Shown here piece after piece: positions 24,346-33,985 of a stretch of 64,000 nucleotides of DNA (positions are counted from its first letter, which is position 1; each line of letters begins with the position of its first letter). The notes beneath the pieces are model-generated. The model had not been told where the DNA came from. It made no database searches and saw only the letters and a list, made by a program, of their open reading frames with translations. This DNA comes from a bacterium (GTDB taxonomy: Bacteria; Armatimonadota; Abditibacteriia; Abditibacteriales; Abditibacteriaceae). The position numbers and the translations under genes are program-made. The DNA is taken from assembly GCA_004172935.1 (NCBI GenBank), contig SDZD01000008.1:1-64000 (forward strand), read 5' to 3'.

Positions 24346-27150
24346 ATGATGCGCTCTTTTTTCGGTGGTGTCGCTGTTACGCTGATGCTTGCTTGTTGGG
24401 CGGGGGGCGCACTGGCGGCTCCCGCGACGCTTTCGCTGCAAGATGGCGGCGTGAAGGTGAGCGCGGGGGCGCTCGGTGAGTTCTCGATTTCCAATCCCAA
24501 CCTCAAAAATTCCAAGGGCGATGAGGTGCCGTTGGTTTCGCGCGCGGCCAAAGATGCTAACCACGCCTCTTTCAAATTCTATGACGATACAGTAGTCGAT
24601 GTAGCGGTCGACGATGCGGCGAAGACCATCACCTTGGATTATCCGCAGCACTCGAATACGGCGAAAATCATTTCGGTGAGTGCGTTCGTGCCCTTCAATT
24701 TGCGCGAAGGCGGCAAAGCGACTTTCGATGGCAATACCGTGCCCTTTCCCACCGACTTAAAGGCAGGGCCAGATGGACACGCGATTCTGCGCGGCGAGGC
24801 TTCGCGTTTCGAGATAACCACAGCGCTCGGCCAGATTTTGGCGATTGAGGGGCAGCGCAACTGGCAGCAACTACAGGACAACCGTTTCTGGGGCAACAAC
24901 CAGAGTTTTCAGTGGATTTACATGCACGACCTGGGGCGTGATCCGGGAAAAACGAACTTCGCGCTGAAGTTCGAGGATGTCGCAGGCGGCGCTCCGGCTC
25001 CAGTGATTCCAACTCGGATTACGGATAAATTCGGGCAATCGAAGTTGGTCGAGTTCCCCGATAAAGTGACCAGCGAGGATGACCTGAAGGCGGATATTGC
25101 CAAAGATGCGGCCTACTATTCAGCGTTCAAGGCGCCGCCACGCGATGTTTATGGTGGCTTGCCGGGCAGCGGGGCGAAGCTGGGATTGAAGAAGACTGGC
25201 TATTTTCACATCGAGAAGATTCGCGATACCAAGCGGGGCGAATTGCCCGTTCTGGTTGACCCAGATGGCAACGCCTTCTTTCAGTTGGGCTTGTGTTCGA
25301 TGGGTGGCGGGGGCGACTCGTATACCTTCGTTTCGGGGCGCGACGACAAGTTCGACTGGTTGCCGCCCAAAGAGGGCGAGTTCGCGTCGTCGTTCATCGA
25401 TGGTGGCACATCATTTTCGTTTTATGCCACCAACTGGACGCGCAAATTCGGCAAGCCGTGGGACAGGGAAGCCTTTACGAAGCAGACGATTGAGCGAGTA
25501 AGGCAATTAGGCTTCAACTCATCGGGGGCGTTTTCGGGCTGGACCGAGGCAGACAAAGCGATGCAATTTCCGCGAGTCGGCTTTTTGTCGTTCGATGGCA
25601 TGGAGCAAATTCCCGAATCGCGGGGCGTCATCGACCCATTCGCTGATGGTGCGGCGCAAAAGCTGGATGCCAACTTCGCGCGAACTTTAGTGGCCGATAA
25701 CACCGACGCACTGGTCATCGGGCATTTTCTGGGCAATGAACAGGGATTCGAGAACATCCCTAAGGTAGTGCCGACTCTGGATGGCAAATCGGGAGCGAAA
25801 CGAAAGTTGGTGGCGATGCTGCGCGACAAATACGGCGACATCGCTAAATTTAACGCGGCGTGGGAACTGAAGGCCCCCGCCGCCAGCTTCGAGGCCTTGA
25901 ACGACACCAAGTTGTTCGTGGTGACCAAAGCGGCCTCGGACGATGTCAACGAGTTTTACGGCGCCTTGCTGGAGGCTTACTACAAGATGATTTCGGATTC
26001 GTACAAAAAATACTCACCGAATCATTTGCTGTTGGGAAATCGCTGGCTTTCGAGTACGGCGAATGACGATATTGTGGTTCGCATCGCGGGTAAGTATCTG
26101 GATGTGGTGTCGGCCAACTACTACACCTACGAACTGGAAACGAACTTTCTCAAGCGCATCCACACCTTAAGTGGCGGGCGCCCGGTGTTGCTATCCGAGT
26201 GGCACTATGGCGCCACCAATCAGGGATTATCGGGCGGGGCGCGGCAGGTGAAAAGTCAGCAGGAGCGCGGCTTGGGCTATCGCAACTATGTCGAGCAAGC
26301 GGCGGCGCTGGGCTTCGTAGTCGGGCAGGAGTGGTTTTCCTATCTCGACCAACCGTTGACGGGACGTTGGTTTGAGCGCGACAACGGCGAGAAGGGTAAT
26401 ATCGGTTTGGTAAACGTGGCAGATCGACCTTACAAGGAATTTCTGGCGGAAGCGACACAAGCGAATTTCGGCGTTTACGATGTGCTACTCGGCCAGAAGG
26501 AACCATTTCGCTACGAAGACCCGCGTTTTTCGGGGGCGGCTGGTGGGCAAAAAGTAGCTCTGATTCCGCGCGCGTTGCCGGGAATGACCATCAACGGTGT
26601 GCAGGACAACTGGCCGGGACTGCCAGCCGAGCGCATTACTAATTTGGTGGGCGGCACCGACATCGAAGGCAAACCAGTGAACGGCGACTTCCGCCTGGCA
26701 TGGGACGATGCCAACTTGTACCTGTATATCGCCGTAAAAGACCCAACCCCAATGCAAAACGAGGCGACGGCAGATGGCCTATGGCAAGCCGATTCTATCG
26801 AACTCTTCGTAGGGCCTGACAACCTGACTGGCGGCGGCGCGCTCCAATTCGGCGACCGTCAAGTTCTACTTTCGGCGCGCAAAGGCGCGGGCGGCTATCG
26901 TTGGTACTTCAACAACTCGCCGAAGCAATACGACGTGAAGATGGAAATCGTGCCCAGCCCCGGCGGCTACACGCTGGAAGCGGCTATTCCATTCGAGGGC
27001 TTAGGCTTCAAACCTCGCGAAAATCAGGAACTCCTCTTCGACATCGGCCTCAACGACAACACAGCCGGAAGGCGCCAGTACATGTGGAACGGCGGTGCCC
27101 GCAACTCCGGCGACCGAGGCGCATGGGGCCGGGCGCGGCTGGTGAAGTAG
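24346..27150 (+). CDS. Secreted agarase-like glycosidase with CBM9-like domain
   Basis: Large secreted protein of 934 residues. Signal peptide MMRSFFGGVAVTLMLACW..., cleaved after about residue 24. The middle (about 270-720) is a TIM-barrel of the GH50/GH-A beta-agarase kind: GVIDPFADGAAQKLDANFA, GHFLGNEQGF with a candidate acid Glu near 464, LGNRWLSS, and LLSEWHYGA with a candidate nucleophile Glu near 617. The C-terminal region (about 745-930) is a CBM9/DOMON-like sugar-binding sandwich, seen in GDFRLAWDDANLYLYIAVKD and DSIELFVGP. Substrate might be an agar-like or galactan polymer, which would feed galactokinase, but this is a guess. The gene stands alone. Confidence 0.82.
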   Translation: MMRSFFGGVAVTLMLACWAGGALAAPATLSLQDGGVKVSAGALGEFSISNPNLKNSKGDEVPLVSRAAKDANHASFKFYDDTVVDVAVDDAAKTITLDYPQHSNTAKIISVSAFVPFNLREGGKATFDGNTVPFPTDLKAGPDGHAILRGEASRFEITTALGQILAIEGQRNWQQLQDNRFWGNNQSFQWIYMHDLGRDPGKTNFALKFEDVAGGAPAPVIPTRITDKFGQSKLVEFPDKVTSEDDLKADIAKDAAYYSAFKAPPRDVYGGLPGSGAKLGLKKTGYFHIEKIRDTKRGELPVLVDPDGNAFFQLGLCSMGGGGDSYTFVSGRDDKFDWLPPKEGEFASSFIDGGTSFSFYATNWTRKFGKPWDREAFTKQTIERVRQLGFNSSGAFSGWTEADKAMQFPRVGFLSFDGMEQIPESRGVIDPFADGAAQKLDANFARTLVADNTDALVIGHFLGNEQGFENIPKVVPTLDGKSGAKRKLVAMLRDKYGDIAKFNAAWELKAPAASFEALNDTKLFVVTKAASDDVNEFYGALLEAYYKMISDSYKKYSPNHLLLGNRWLSSTANDDIVVRIAGKYLDVVSANYYTYELETNFLKRIHTLSGGRPVLLSEWHYGATNQGLSGGARQVKSQQERGLGYRNYVEQAAALGFVVGQEWFSYLDQPLTGRWFERDNGEKGNIGLVNVADRPYKEFLAEATQANFGVYDVLLGQKEPFRYEDPRFSGAAGGQKVALIPRALPGMTINGVQDNWPGLPAERITNLVGGTDIEGKPVNGDFRLAWDDANLYLYIAVKDPTPMQNEATADGLWQADSIELFVGPDNLTGGGALQFGDRQVLLSARKGAGGYRWYFNNSPKQYDVKMEIVPSPGGYTLEAAIPFEGLGFKPRENQELLFDIGLNDNTAGRRQYMWNGGARNSGDRGAWGRARLVK

Positions 27151-27187
27151 TTAAAGAATTACCGCTATCATTTCACGAACCAGATGT

Positions 27188-27301
27188 CCCCGTAGGGGCA
27201 ACCCACGTGGTTGCCCATCAGAAGAATTGTCCGTACATCACGCTAGTGATAGAGACGAGCAACCGGAATGGTGGGCAACCACGTGGGTTGCCCCTACGGG
27301 G
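27188..27301. repeat. Composite inverted-repeat element (GTAGGGGCAACC family)
   Basis: Two perfect 30-bp arms, 27188-27217 and 27272-27301 (start CCCCGTAGGGGCAACC, end GGTTGCCCA), face each other across 54 bp. Each arm contains its own near-palindrome around CACGT. The spacer half next to the right arm (GAGCAACCGGAATGGTGGGC) recurs in the copy at 38394-38504. Placed between two convergent genes. Confidence 0.8.
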
Positions 27302-27326
27302 GATATCACCGATGCAAAACAACGAC

Positions 27327-27359
27327 AAAAGGCCGCGAACCCAAAGTTCGCGGCCTTTT
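27327..27359. terminator. Terminator after typA
   Basis: 14-bp stem AAAAGGCCGCGAAC / GTTCGCGGCCTTTT with a 5-base loop. It works for minus-strand typA, which ends 20 bp away, and also for the plus-strand glycosidase. Confidence 0.88.
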
Positions 27360-27378
27360 GCATGTTGCTTGCGCAAAA

Positions 27379-29211
27379 TTATTTGCGGTTGCTGGACAGG
27401 ACTTTCTTGCGGAGACGGATGGATTTTGGTGTGGCTTCGACGAGTTCGTCGTCGTTGATCCATTCGAGCGATTGCTCCAGGCTGGGAATCATCGGTGGGA
27501 TGATTTTGGTCACGATGTCCGAGGTCGAGCTGCGCATGTTGGTGAGCTGCTTTTCCTTGGTGATGTTGACGTTCAAATCGGCTTCACGCGAGTTTTCGCC
27601 GATGATCATGCCTTCGTAGACCGGGACTTGTGGGCCGACGAACATGGTGCCGCGCTCTTGCAGGTTGGTGATGGCGAACGGGGTGGTCTGGCCGCCACGG
27701 TCGGAAACCAGAGCGCCGCTGGAGCGCTGCGGGATGGGGCCGCCCCAAGGAGCGTGACGCAAGAACAGGGTGTTGAGCAAGCCCATACCACGTGTCTCAG
27801 TGAGGAACTGGGAACGGAAACCGATGAGACCACGCGAAGGGATTTCGAATTCGAGGCGAACGCGGCCCGAACCGTGGTTGGTCATCTGGGTCATCATGCC
27901 CTTACGGCGACCGAGGGCTTCGGTCACGACGCCCACGCTTTCGGTAGGAACGTCGATGAAGACGTGTTCGATGGGTTCCATCAGAACGCCATCTTCGGTG
28001 TGAGTGACGACTTCGGGACGGCTGACCTGAAGCTCGTAGCCCTCGCGGCGCATCTGCTCGATGATGATAGCCAATTGCAATTCGCCGCGTCCAGACACTT
28101 TGAAGGTGTCGGGTTCGCCGGTTTCTTCGACGCGGATAGCCACGTTCGTCAGCGTCTCACGAGCCAAACGGTCGCGAAGGTGACGACCAGTGACGTACTT
28201 GCCCTCTTTGCCAGCGAACGGCGACACGTTGGCCGCGAAGTTCATGGCGATGGTTGGTTCGTCAACGGTGAGCGGCTTAAGCGCGACTGGGTTTTCGAGG
28301 TCAGCGACGGTTTCGCCGATTTTGGGGCTTTCAACACCAGAGATGGCGACGATGTCGCCCGCGCCCGCTTCCTGAATGGATTCGCGCTTGAGACCTTCGT
28401 AACCGAAGATCGAGGAGGCGCGGAATTTTTTGAATTCGCCTTCGAGCGTGCAAAGCGCAACGTCGGTGTTGGCCTTGATGGTGCCCGCGATGATGCGGCC
28501 CACGACCATACGACCAACGAAGTCGTTGTAGTCGAGGTTGGAGATCATCATCTGCAACGGGGCGTTCACGTCACCGCGTGGGGGTGGAACCTGCTCGATG
28601 ATGGCGTCGAAGAGCGGCATCAAGTCGGAGGACTCGTCGGTGAGGTTCTTTTTGGCGATGCCGTCGCGACCAATAGCGTAGATGACGGGGAAGTCGAGCT
28701 GGTCTTCGTTGGCGTCGAGGTCGATGAACAAACCGTAGATTTCGTCGAGAACCGCTTCGGGGCGGGCATCCTGACGGTCGATTTTGTTAACGACGATGAT
28801 CGGTGTAAGTCCGGCTTCGAGAGCCTTGCCCAATACGAAACGAGTCTGGGGCAAGCAACCTTCGGCAGCATCCACCAACAACAAACAACCATCGGCCATC
28901 GACAACACGCGCTCGACTTCGCCGCCGAAGTCGCTGTGTCCAGGGGTGTCGATGATGTTGATTTTGATCGACTTGCCCTTGTGGTCGAGACGCAGTGCTG
29001 CGTTCTTCGCCATGATGGTGATGCCGCGCTCGCGCTCCAGGTCCATCGAGTCCATGACGCGATCCGTCAATTCCTGGTGGGCACGGAAGGTGTGCGCCTG
29101 CTGCAACATCGTGTCAACCAGAGTCGTCTTACCGTGGTCAACGTGGGCGACGATAGCGATATTTCGTAGGTCTTCCCGAATGGGCAAACGTTCTTTTTCT
29201 GTCTTAGTCAT
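27379..29211 (-). CDS. typA: Ribosome-associated GTPase TypA/BipA
   Basis: Translational GTPase of the EF-G/LepA class that helps ribosome assembly and stress adaptation; 610 residues from the ATG at 29211. G1 is [10 protein letters not shown]2 includes RERGITI, G3 [12 protein letters not shown] and G4 NKID. The downstream domains (II, III, V and the TypA-specific C-terminal region, with [14 protein letters not shown]) are all present, so the protein is full length. An in-frame ATG at 29244 would add 11 residues before MTKTEK; I prefer the shorter form because family N-termini are short. A long ORF on the opposite strand (27268-29169) is an antisense shadow. Confidence 0.95.
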   Translation of the reverse strand: MTKTEKERLPIREDLRNIAIVAHVDHGKTTLVDTMLQQAHTFRAHQELTDRVMDSMDLERERGITIMAKNAALRLDHKGKSIKINIIDTPGHSDFGGEVERVLSMADGCLLLVDAAEGCLPQTRFVLGKALEAGLTPIIVVNKIDRQDARPEAVLDEIYGLFIDLDANEDQLDFPVIYAIGRDGIAKKNLTDESSDLMPLFDAIIEQVPPPRGDVNAPLQMMISNLDYNDFVGRMVVGRIIAGTIKANTDVALCTLEGEFKKFRASSIFGYEGLKRESIQEAGAGDIVAISGVESPKIGETVADLENPVALKPLTVDEPTIAMNFAANVSPFAGKEGKYVTGRHLRDRLARETLTNVAIRVEETGEPDTFKVSGRGELQLAIIIEQMRREGYELQVSRPEVVTHTEDGVLMEPIEHVFIDVPTESVGVVTEALGRRKGMMTQMTNHGSGRVRLEFEIPSRGLIGFRSQFLTETRGMGLLNTLFLRHAPWGGPIPQRSSGALVSDRGGQTTPFAITNLQERGTMFVGPQVPVYEGMIIGENSREADLNVNITKEKQLTNMRSSTSDIVTKIIPPMIPSLEQSLEWINDDELVEATPKSIRLRKKVLSSNRK

Positions 29212-29539
29212 TGATATCCAAGTATAAGAAGGCTTTTTCAGCATTCTCAGGGGAGCCGCCCATAAACGCTTATGGGTGTTTGTAGGCTCCGTACAAATTG
29301 AGAGGGAGATTTTGGCCTATAGAATGTCCGCTTGCGAACGTTAAGACCATATAAAATCGCGCCCCACAAAATAGTCGACCAGCGCCAGCATCAGCCACAC
29401 ATCAAGTCGCGACTCAACATAAGGAATAGCCCTATCGGGCACTCCCGAAATTAATTTGTCTCAGGGTAGACGCTTCTCGACGGCTCAGGAGCCATGCGAA
29501 GGGGAAACAATTGGTTATGAGTCGCGTCTGTTTAAGTAA
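29212..29539. other. Divergent gap between typA and pqaA-like genes
   Basis: The gap holds promoters for two divergent genes but no recognisable gene. A 7-bp inverted repeat CCCATAA/TTATGGG with an ACGC loop lies at 29259-29276, in the presumed typA leader. An AT-rich ATATAAAAT at 29349-29357 could be a -10 element for either direction. No repeat family member is seen. Confidence 0.5.
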
Positions 29540-30907
29540 ATGAATCTGCGCTTCCTCCCTTTATTGGGGGTGGCTCTGGCCGGATGCCAGACAGCCACTC
29601 CCCCACCCGCCTCCGCTCAGGCCGACCCCACAGCCACCACAAAAGCCGTAGCCGCCCAGCCAACGGCACTCGATGATTACCTGAAAAAGCCCGAAGAGGC
29701 TTTCAAGTGGACGGATAGCTCCGCCGACTACGCGGGCGATGGTTTCGCCAACTTGAGGCTGGTTTCGCAAACGTGGCAGGACAAACCGTGGAAGCATCGC
29801 CTACAAATTTTCAAACCAGGCAAGCTGGCATTTAACGATACGGCGGTGCTGTACATTTCGGATGGCAGTGGTTCGTTCCCCCAATCCATCTTAGGCCAGG
29901 GCATCGCCGACATTTCGGGCGCCTACGCGGTGAACGTTTTCAACGTCCCCAATCAGCCGCTCTATGGTCGCCAGGAAGATGCCCTCGTAGCCTACTCCTT
30001 CCAAAAATATTTGGAAACTGGCGACCCAACATGGCCGCTTTTGCTCCCGATGACCAAAGCGGTCACCAAAACAATGGATGCCTTGCAGGAGTGGTCGAAG
30101 AAGACGCAGGGCAAGGAAATCAAGCGCTTCGTGGTGACGGGCGCCAGCAAGCGCAGCTGGACGGCCTATCTGGTGGCGGCGGGCGATAAGCGCGTGGTGG
30201 CCTGCGTGCCGATTGTCTACGACAACCTCAACATCCCGGCGCAAATCGAACATCAAAATCAGGTGTGGGGCCAGACCAGCCAAATGGCGGCGGCCTTCTC
30301 CGATTTGGGGCTAATGGACAAAGAGGCCACAGGCTCGACGCGCGGCAAAGAACTACTGGCTGCCGTAGATCCATACTCCTATTTGAATCGGTTGACGATG
30401 CCGATACTATCCATCAACGCCACCAACGATGGCTACTGGCCGCACGATGCGCAGACGGTGTACCGCGATCAACTCGGCAAAGTGACCTCGCTCTCGACCT
30501 ACTACGCGCCAAACGCGACTCACTTTCTGGGTGCGGAGATTATCCCGTTGGCGCAATCGGCGGCGAGCTGGACGCGCCTAATTCTCAGCGGCGCCAAAAT
30601 CCCAACGGTGGGACTAAGGCGCGTAGGTAGCGCATTTATCGCGACGCCCAGCGCAAGGCCCACTTCGGTCACGCTATGGGTAGCGAAGAGTCCAACCCGC
30701 GATTTTCGTAAAGCGCAGTGGAACTCGATCCCCATGAGAACAACAGGCAACGGCTGGGAAGCCACTGTTTCCAGCGCCGATGTCGAGCTATACGGAGCCG
30801 CCTTCGCGCAAGTCAGTTGGCCGAACGGACAAGTCGAAAGCCCGGTGGTTCTCGCCTCGCCGATGTGGACGAATGGGGAAGATGTGCTGATGGCGAAGGC
30901 GTTTTAA
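29540..30907 (+). CDS. PqaA-like lipoprotein hydrolase 1
   Basis: Protein of the PhoPQ-activated pathogenicity-related family (alpha/beta-hydrolase), 455 residues. The N-terminus is a lipoprotein signal ending VALAGC with Cys16, followed by a Pro/Ala linker. Triad candidates: Ser203 in TGASKRSW, Asp near 297 in NATNDGYWPHD, and His near 328 in NATHFLG. Conserved family patterns such as YDVPNQPLYGR (here FNVPNQPLYGR), QNDPTWPLLLPM-like and WTAYLVAA are present. The family's substrate is unknown. A paralogue starts 2 bp after its stop, so the two are an operon from tandem duplication. Confidence 0.85.
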   Translation: MNLRFLPLLGVALAGCQTATPPPASAQADPTATTKAVAAQPTALDDYLKKPEEAFKWTDSSADYAGDGFANLRLVSQTWQDKPWKHRLQIFKPGKLAFNDTAVLYISDGSGSFPQSILGQGIADISGAYAVNVFNVPNQPLYGRQEDALVAYSFQKYLETGDPTWPLLLPMTKAVTKTMDALQEWSKKTQGKEIKRFVVTGASKRSWTAYLVAAGDKRVVACVPIVYDNLNIPAQIEHQNQVWGQTSQMAAAFSDLGLMDKEATGSTRGKELLAAVDPYSYLNRLTMPILSINATNDGYWPHDAQTVYRDQLGKVTSLSTYYAPNATHFLGAEIIPLAQSAASWTRLILSGAKIPTVGLRRVGSAFIATPSARPTSVTLWVAKSPTRDFRKAQWNSIPMRTTGNGWEATVSSADVELYGAAFAQVSWPNGQVESPVVLASPMWTNGEDVLMAKAF

Positions 30908-30909
30908 AA

Positions 30910-32208
30910 ATGATTCACAATTGGAAACCGAATAGTGCTGTAGGTTCAACCGCAGTTCTGGGGCTGCTACTCGCCGCTTCGGGCGCTCAGGCGGCTTCGC
31001 CAACTCCTGCACCTAAGCAAGACGACACCAAACCGTTGCGCCAATTTTTGGCGACTAAGAGCGATTTGAAGTTGCAGCGGCAAAGCGCCACGCAGTTCTC
31101 GTTTTCTTCGGGAACATGGCATGGCACCAACTGGAAACAGCGGGCGCGCGTTTTCACGCCAAGGCGCAACCTGTTTCCGGGCACGGCGACGCTGCTACTA
31201 CTCACCGACCCGGTTTTGTGGGATGGCGTCGGCGGGCAACTGGCGGCGGATGCGACGGGCACGACAGTCGTGATGGTGTATGACGTGCCGAACCAACCGT
31301 TATGGGGGCGACGCGAGAATGGTTTGCTGGGCTACTCTGTTCAAAAGACAGCGCAAACCAACGACCCGACGTGGGCCATTGCCTTCCCGATGGCGCGCGC
31401 CGTTGCGCGCTCGATGGATGCGGTGCAAAGTTGGAGCGCCAAATCGGCGACTCCGGTGAAAAAATTTGTGCTGGTCGGCTTCTCGAAGCGCGCACTGGCA
31501 GCGTGGCTAGTGGCTTCCGACCCGCGCGTGCGGGCGCTGGTTTCGCTGGGCTACAACAACCTCAATTTGCAAGGACAGGCGAAGTTGCAAAAGCAGAACT
31601 GGGGGCAACTCTCGACGCACTGGACGGATATGGTCGGCGCCGATTTCGAGAAGCAACTGCAAACGCCGCGCGGCATGGCTCTGACGCGCACATGGGACCC
31701 GTACTCGTTCTTGCGCGACGTTAAGGCACCAAAACTGTTGGTCGATGCGACCAACAACGATTACTGGTCGCTCGATTCGCCATCCCAATTCTCCGATAGG
31801 CTCAGCGGCCCGACCAATTGGCTGTACTTCGCCAACGCGGGTCACACCATGAGTCAGGCAGTTCCAGCATTGCTGCAAACCTCGGCACTTTGGGTGCGGC
31901 GCACGTTGGAAAACAAACCACTGGCCAATCCAACTTTGAACATTGGGACAGCCAGCATCGGCCTTGCGGCGCCCGCAGCCAAAAGCGCGATTATTCGCGT
32001 GGCATGGAGCCAATCGCGCGACTTCAGAAAGGCCGATTGGGTCGAGTTGGCGACGACCAAGGTGGCTGCGGGCTGGACGGCGCCACGCCCCACCGCCCCC
32101 ACAGATGCGCGCTACATGGCGATTTTCGGAGCGGCAGATTATCCCAATCCCGATGGAGTCGGCCAGTTACAACTCTCATCCCGCATCACCATTTTGCCGA
32201 TTCGCTAA
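30910..32208 (+). CDS. PqaA-like secreted hydrolase 2
   Basis: Second PqaA-like alpha/beta-hydrolase, 432 residues, close in layout to the preceding gene. It has a Sec signal peptide (VGSTAVLGLLLAASGAQA) rather than a lipobox. Ser192 sits in VGFSKRALAAWL; Asp near 283 in DATNNDYWSLD; His near 311 in NAGHTMSQ. I start at the ATG at 30910, because the longer ORF from 30718 overlaps gene 1 and lacks a signal peptide. Its stop overlaps that of the convergent permease by 4 bp. The difference in export signals suggests one copy is membrane-anchored and the other soluble. Confidence 0.85.
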   Translation: MIHNWKPNSAVGSTAVLGLLLAASGAQAASPTPAPKQDDTKPLRQFLATKSDLKLQRQSATQFSFSSGTWHGTNWKQRARVFTPRRNLFPGTATLLLLTDPVLWDGVGGQLAADATGTTVVMVYDVPNQPLWGRRENGLLGYSVQKTAQTNDPTWAIAFPMARAVARSMDAVQSWSAKSATPVKKFVLVGFSKRALAAWLVASDPRVRALVSLGYNNLNLQGQAKLQKQNWGQLSTHWTDMVGADFEKQLQTPRGMALTRTWDPYSFLRDVKAPKLLVDATNNDYWSLDSPSQFSDRLSGPTNWLYFANAGHTMSQAVPALLQTSALWVRRTLENKPLANPTLNIGTASIGLAAPAAKSAIIRVAWSQSRDFRKADWVELATTKVAAGWTAPRPTAPTDARYMAIFGAADYPNPDGVGQLQLSSRITILPIR

Positions 32209-33935
32209 TTCTGCTCGACAGCGTGTTCCCCCTGCATCAACGTCTGGATTTCGGCTTCGATGAGGGCGCGTAAAATGAAGCCGACCACCAAAGCGAAGAT
32301 AGCAAAGGGCCAACCAGTGGAAGCCCACAGAATAGAATCGGGCACGGGGTCGGTAGCAATGCCCAGCGCCATCAAAGGGTTAACAACGGCCAAAAATCCG
32401 AGCGTGCCTTCGGAGCTGGGACCGGAAGAAATGAGGAAGAGCAGTAGCGAGCCGAGCATCCAAACCAGAGCCGTCAGTGTCGCGCCGCCAATGGCGCCAC
32501 CGACCCGCTTAGCGCGCGTCGAGAAGAGCATCCCAATCAGGGTTTGCAGCCACAAAGTTCCCAGCCAAATCACAATTGCCGCCACCAATTGGAAGGGTTG
32601 CACGCCCACGAAAGTTCGAGCCGCCCCCCAGGTGCCATCCCACTGAAGGCACACCAGCAGCAACGGCCACGCGGGAAACGCCAGAAAAATCATCGTGGCG
32701 ATTGCCGCCACCAACTTGCCGCGTACAATCTGGGCAGGAGTGAGCAGCGAAAGTTGCAGCGCTTCCCATGTGCCATTTTCGCGTTCGCGCGCGAAGGCAC
32801 TGCCGCCCTGCGTGCAAGCGGCCAACACCGACACCACAAAGCCCGTCCACGCCACTCCCCAGAAAATGGTCGGGCGCGAATTGGGGTTAACCCACGCTTC
32901 GCGGGCCAAAGCCACATATAGCACCCCCACAGCGATAGCGAGAACGATTTCGGAAATTAGTACGGCGAGAGGCGGTTGCCGAAGGCGGAATTTGCCCCGC
33001 GCCTCGCGCGCCAACACCGGATTATTGGGAGCGAAGCGCCCGATGAGCGGCATTTCGAGCCGAGCCAGCGCCCCGCTTACCCCGCTATGCGCCCCCTTCT
33101 TCGCAGCGATGATGTGTAATTCGGGCAACGGCTTGCGCACACCCAACAGGCCCAGAAACAGGAAAAAGGGCGTTCCCACAGCCAGAAATGCCAGACAAAA
33201 CGGCCATTTGGGCGCCAAAATGAGCGAAGGCTGCAGCAAATCGAGCGCGCACAGCGCCGGATTGGTGCGCCCGAACCAAACGAGATAGTTCGGCATCGCG
33301 ATTCCGCCGCCCGATAACAACGGCGCCTCGCCCGCTATGACGCTACACACCAGCGAAAACAGTAACCACAAACAAGTGATTCCGGTAGCACCGCGCAGGG
33401 CCAGAGCCGCACGACGCGCGTGAGCCGAACACGCGACTCCAAGCGCGCTGCCCCACGCCACACAGCCCACCACAACCAAAACCACGCCCCATAACCCCGA
33501 AACCGACGAGTTACCCAGCAGCAGTGCCACCAAATCGAGCGGCCATAGCGCGAACAATATCAGCAACAGAAAAAGCCCGCCCGATACCCACATTTCCAGC
33601 ACTAATCGCAATGGCGACAGCGGGGCCAGCAACAGGTGTTCGGCGGAACCGCTTTCACGTTCGCGCGCAATCAGCGGGGCGCTGTTGCCGGGAGCCAGCA
33701 CACACACGCCGACGATTTGAGTCCACACCAATTGAACTAACAAATCCTGTGACAGCGGCGCCAACGCTTTCACACCGCCCATCAAATCCTGATCGGAAAC
33801 GCTTGAGTTGACACGTTTTATCATCGTCCATGCCGCCGCGATAATTAAAACCGACAGCAGTACATAAGCGGGGTCGCGCCGAAAGCGCGAACGCCACTCG
33901 CGGGCGATGATGGGAAACGAGGACAGAGTCGGCAA
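32205..33935 (-). CDS. ABC-2-type permease 1
   Basis: Multi-spanning membrane protein of 576 residues from a TTG (33935; no ATG nearby). About a dozen hydrophobic segments form two repeats, each marked by a cytoplasmic motif of the type ARERE(S/N)G(S/T)WEALQLSLL (LIARERESGSAEHLLLAPL early and FARERENGTWEALQLSLL later). This is an ABC-2/NatB-like permease architecture fused from two halves. No ATP-binding gene is next to it. The substrate is unknown. Confidence 0.78.
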   Translation of the reverse strand: MPTLSSFPIIAREWRSRFRRDPAYVLLSVLIIAAAWTMIKRVNSSVSDQDLMGGVKALAPLSQDLLVQLVWTQIVGVCVLAPGNSAPLIARERESGSAEHLLLAPLSPLRLVLEMWVSGGLFLLLILFALWPLDLVALLLGNSSVSGLWGVVLVVVGCVAWGSALGVACSAHARRAALALRGATGITCLWLLFSLVCSVIAGEAPLLSGGGIAMPNYLVWFGRTNPALCALDLLQPSLILAPKWPFCLAFLAVGTPFFLFLGLLGVRKPLPELHIIAAKKGAHSGVSGALARLEMPLIGRFAPNNPVLAREARGKFRLRQPPLAVLISEIVLAIAVGVLYVALAREAWVNPNSRPTIFWGVAWTGFVVSVLAACTQGGSAFARERENGTWEALQLSLLTPAQIVRGKLVAAIATMIFLAFPAWPLLLVCLQWDGTWGAARTFVGVQPFQLVAAIVIWLGTLWLQTLIGMLFSTRAKRVGGAIGGATLTALVWMLGSLLLFLISSGPSSEGTLGFLAVVNPLMALGIATDPVPDSILWASTGWPFAIFALVVGFILRALIEAEIQTLMQGEHAVEQN

Positions 33936-33985
33936 GGTCGATGTAATGTAGGAATTTTAGTACGAAGCGGCAGGAGTCGCGGCGT

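Noticed and set aside
27268..29169. A 633-codon open frame antisense to typA
   Set aside because: It mirrors the codon pattern of typA, has a His/Asp/Val-rich composition without motifs, and lies wholly within a certain gene on the other strand.
29349..29357. ATATAAAAT as a definite promoter
   Set aside because: No -35 box at proper distance in either direction.
30718..30909. N-terminal extension of the second PqaA-like gene overlapping the first
   Set aside because: The extension is out of frame with gene 1 and carries no signal peptide, while the ATG at 30910 begins a proper Sec signal.
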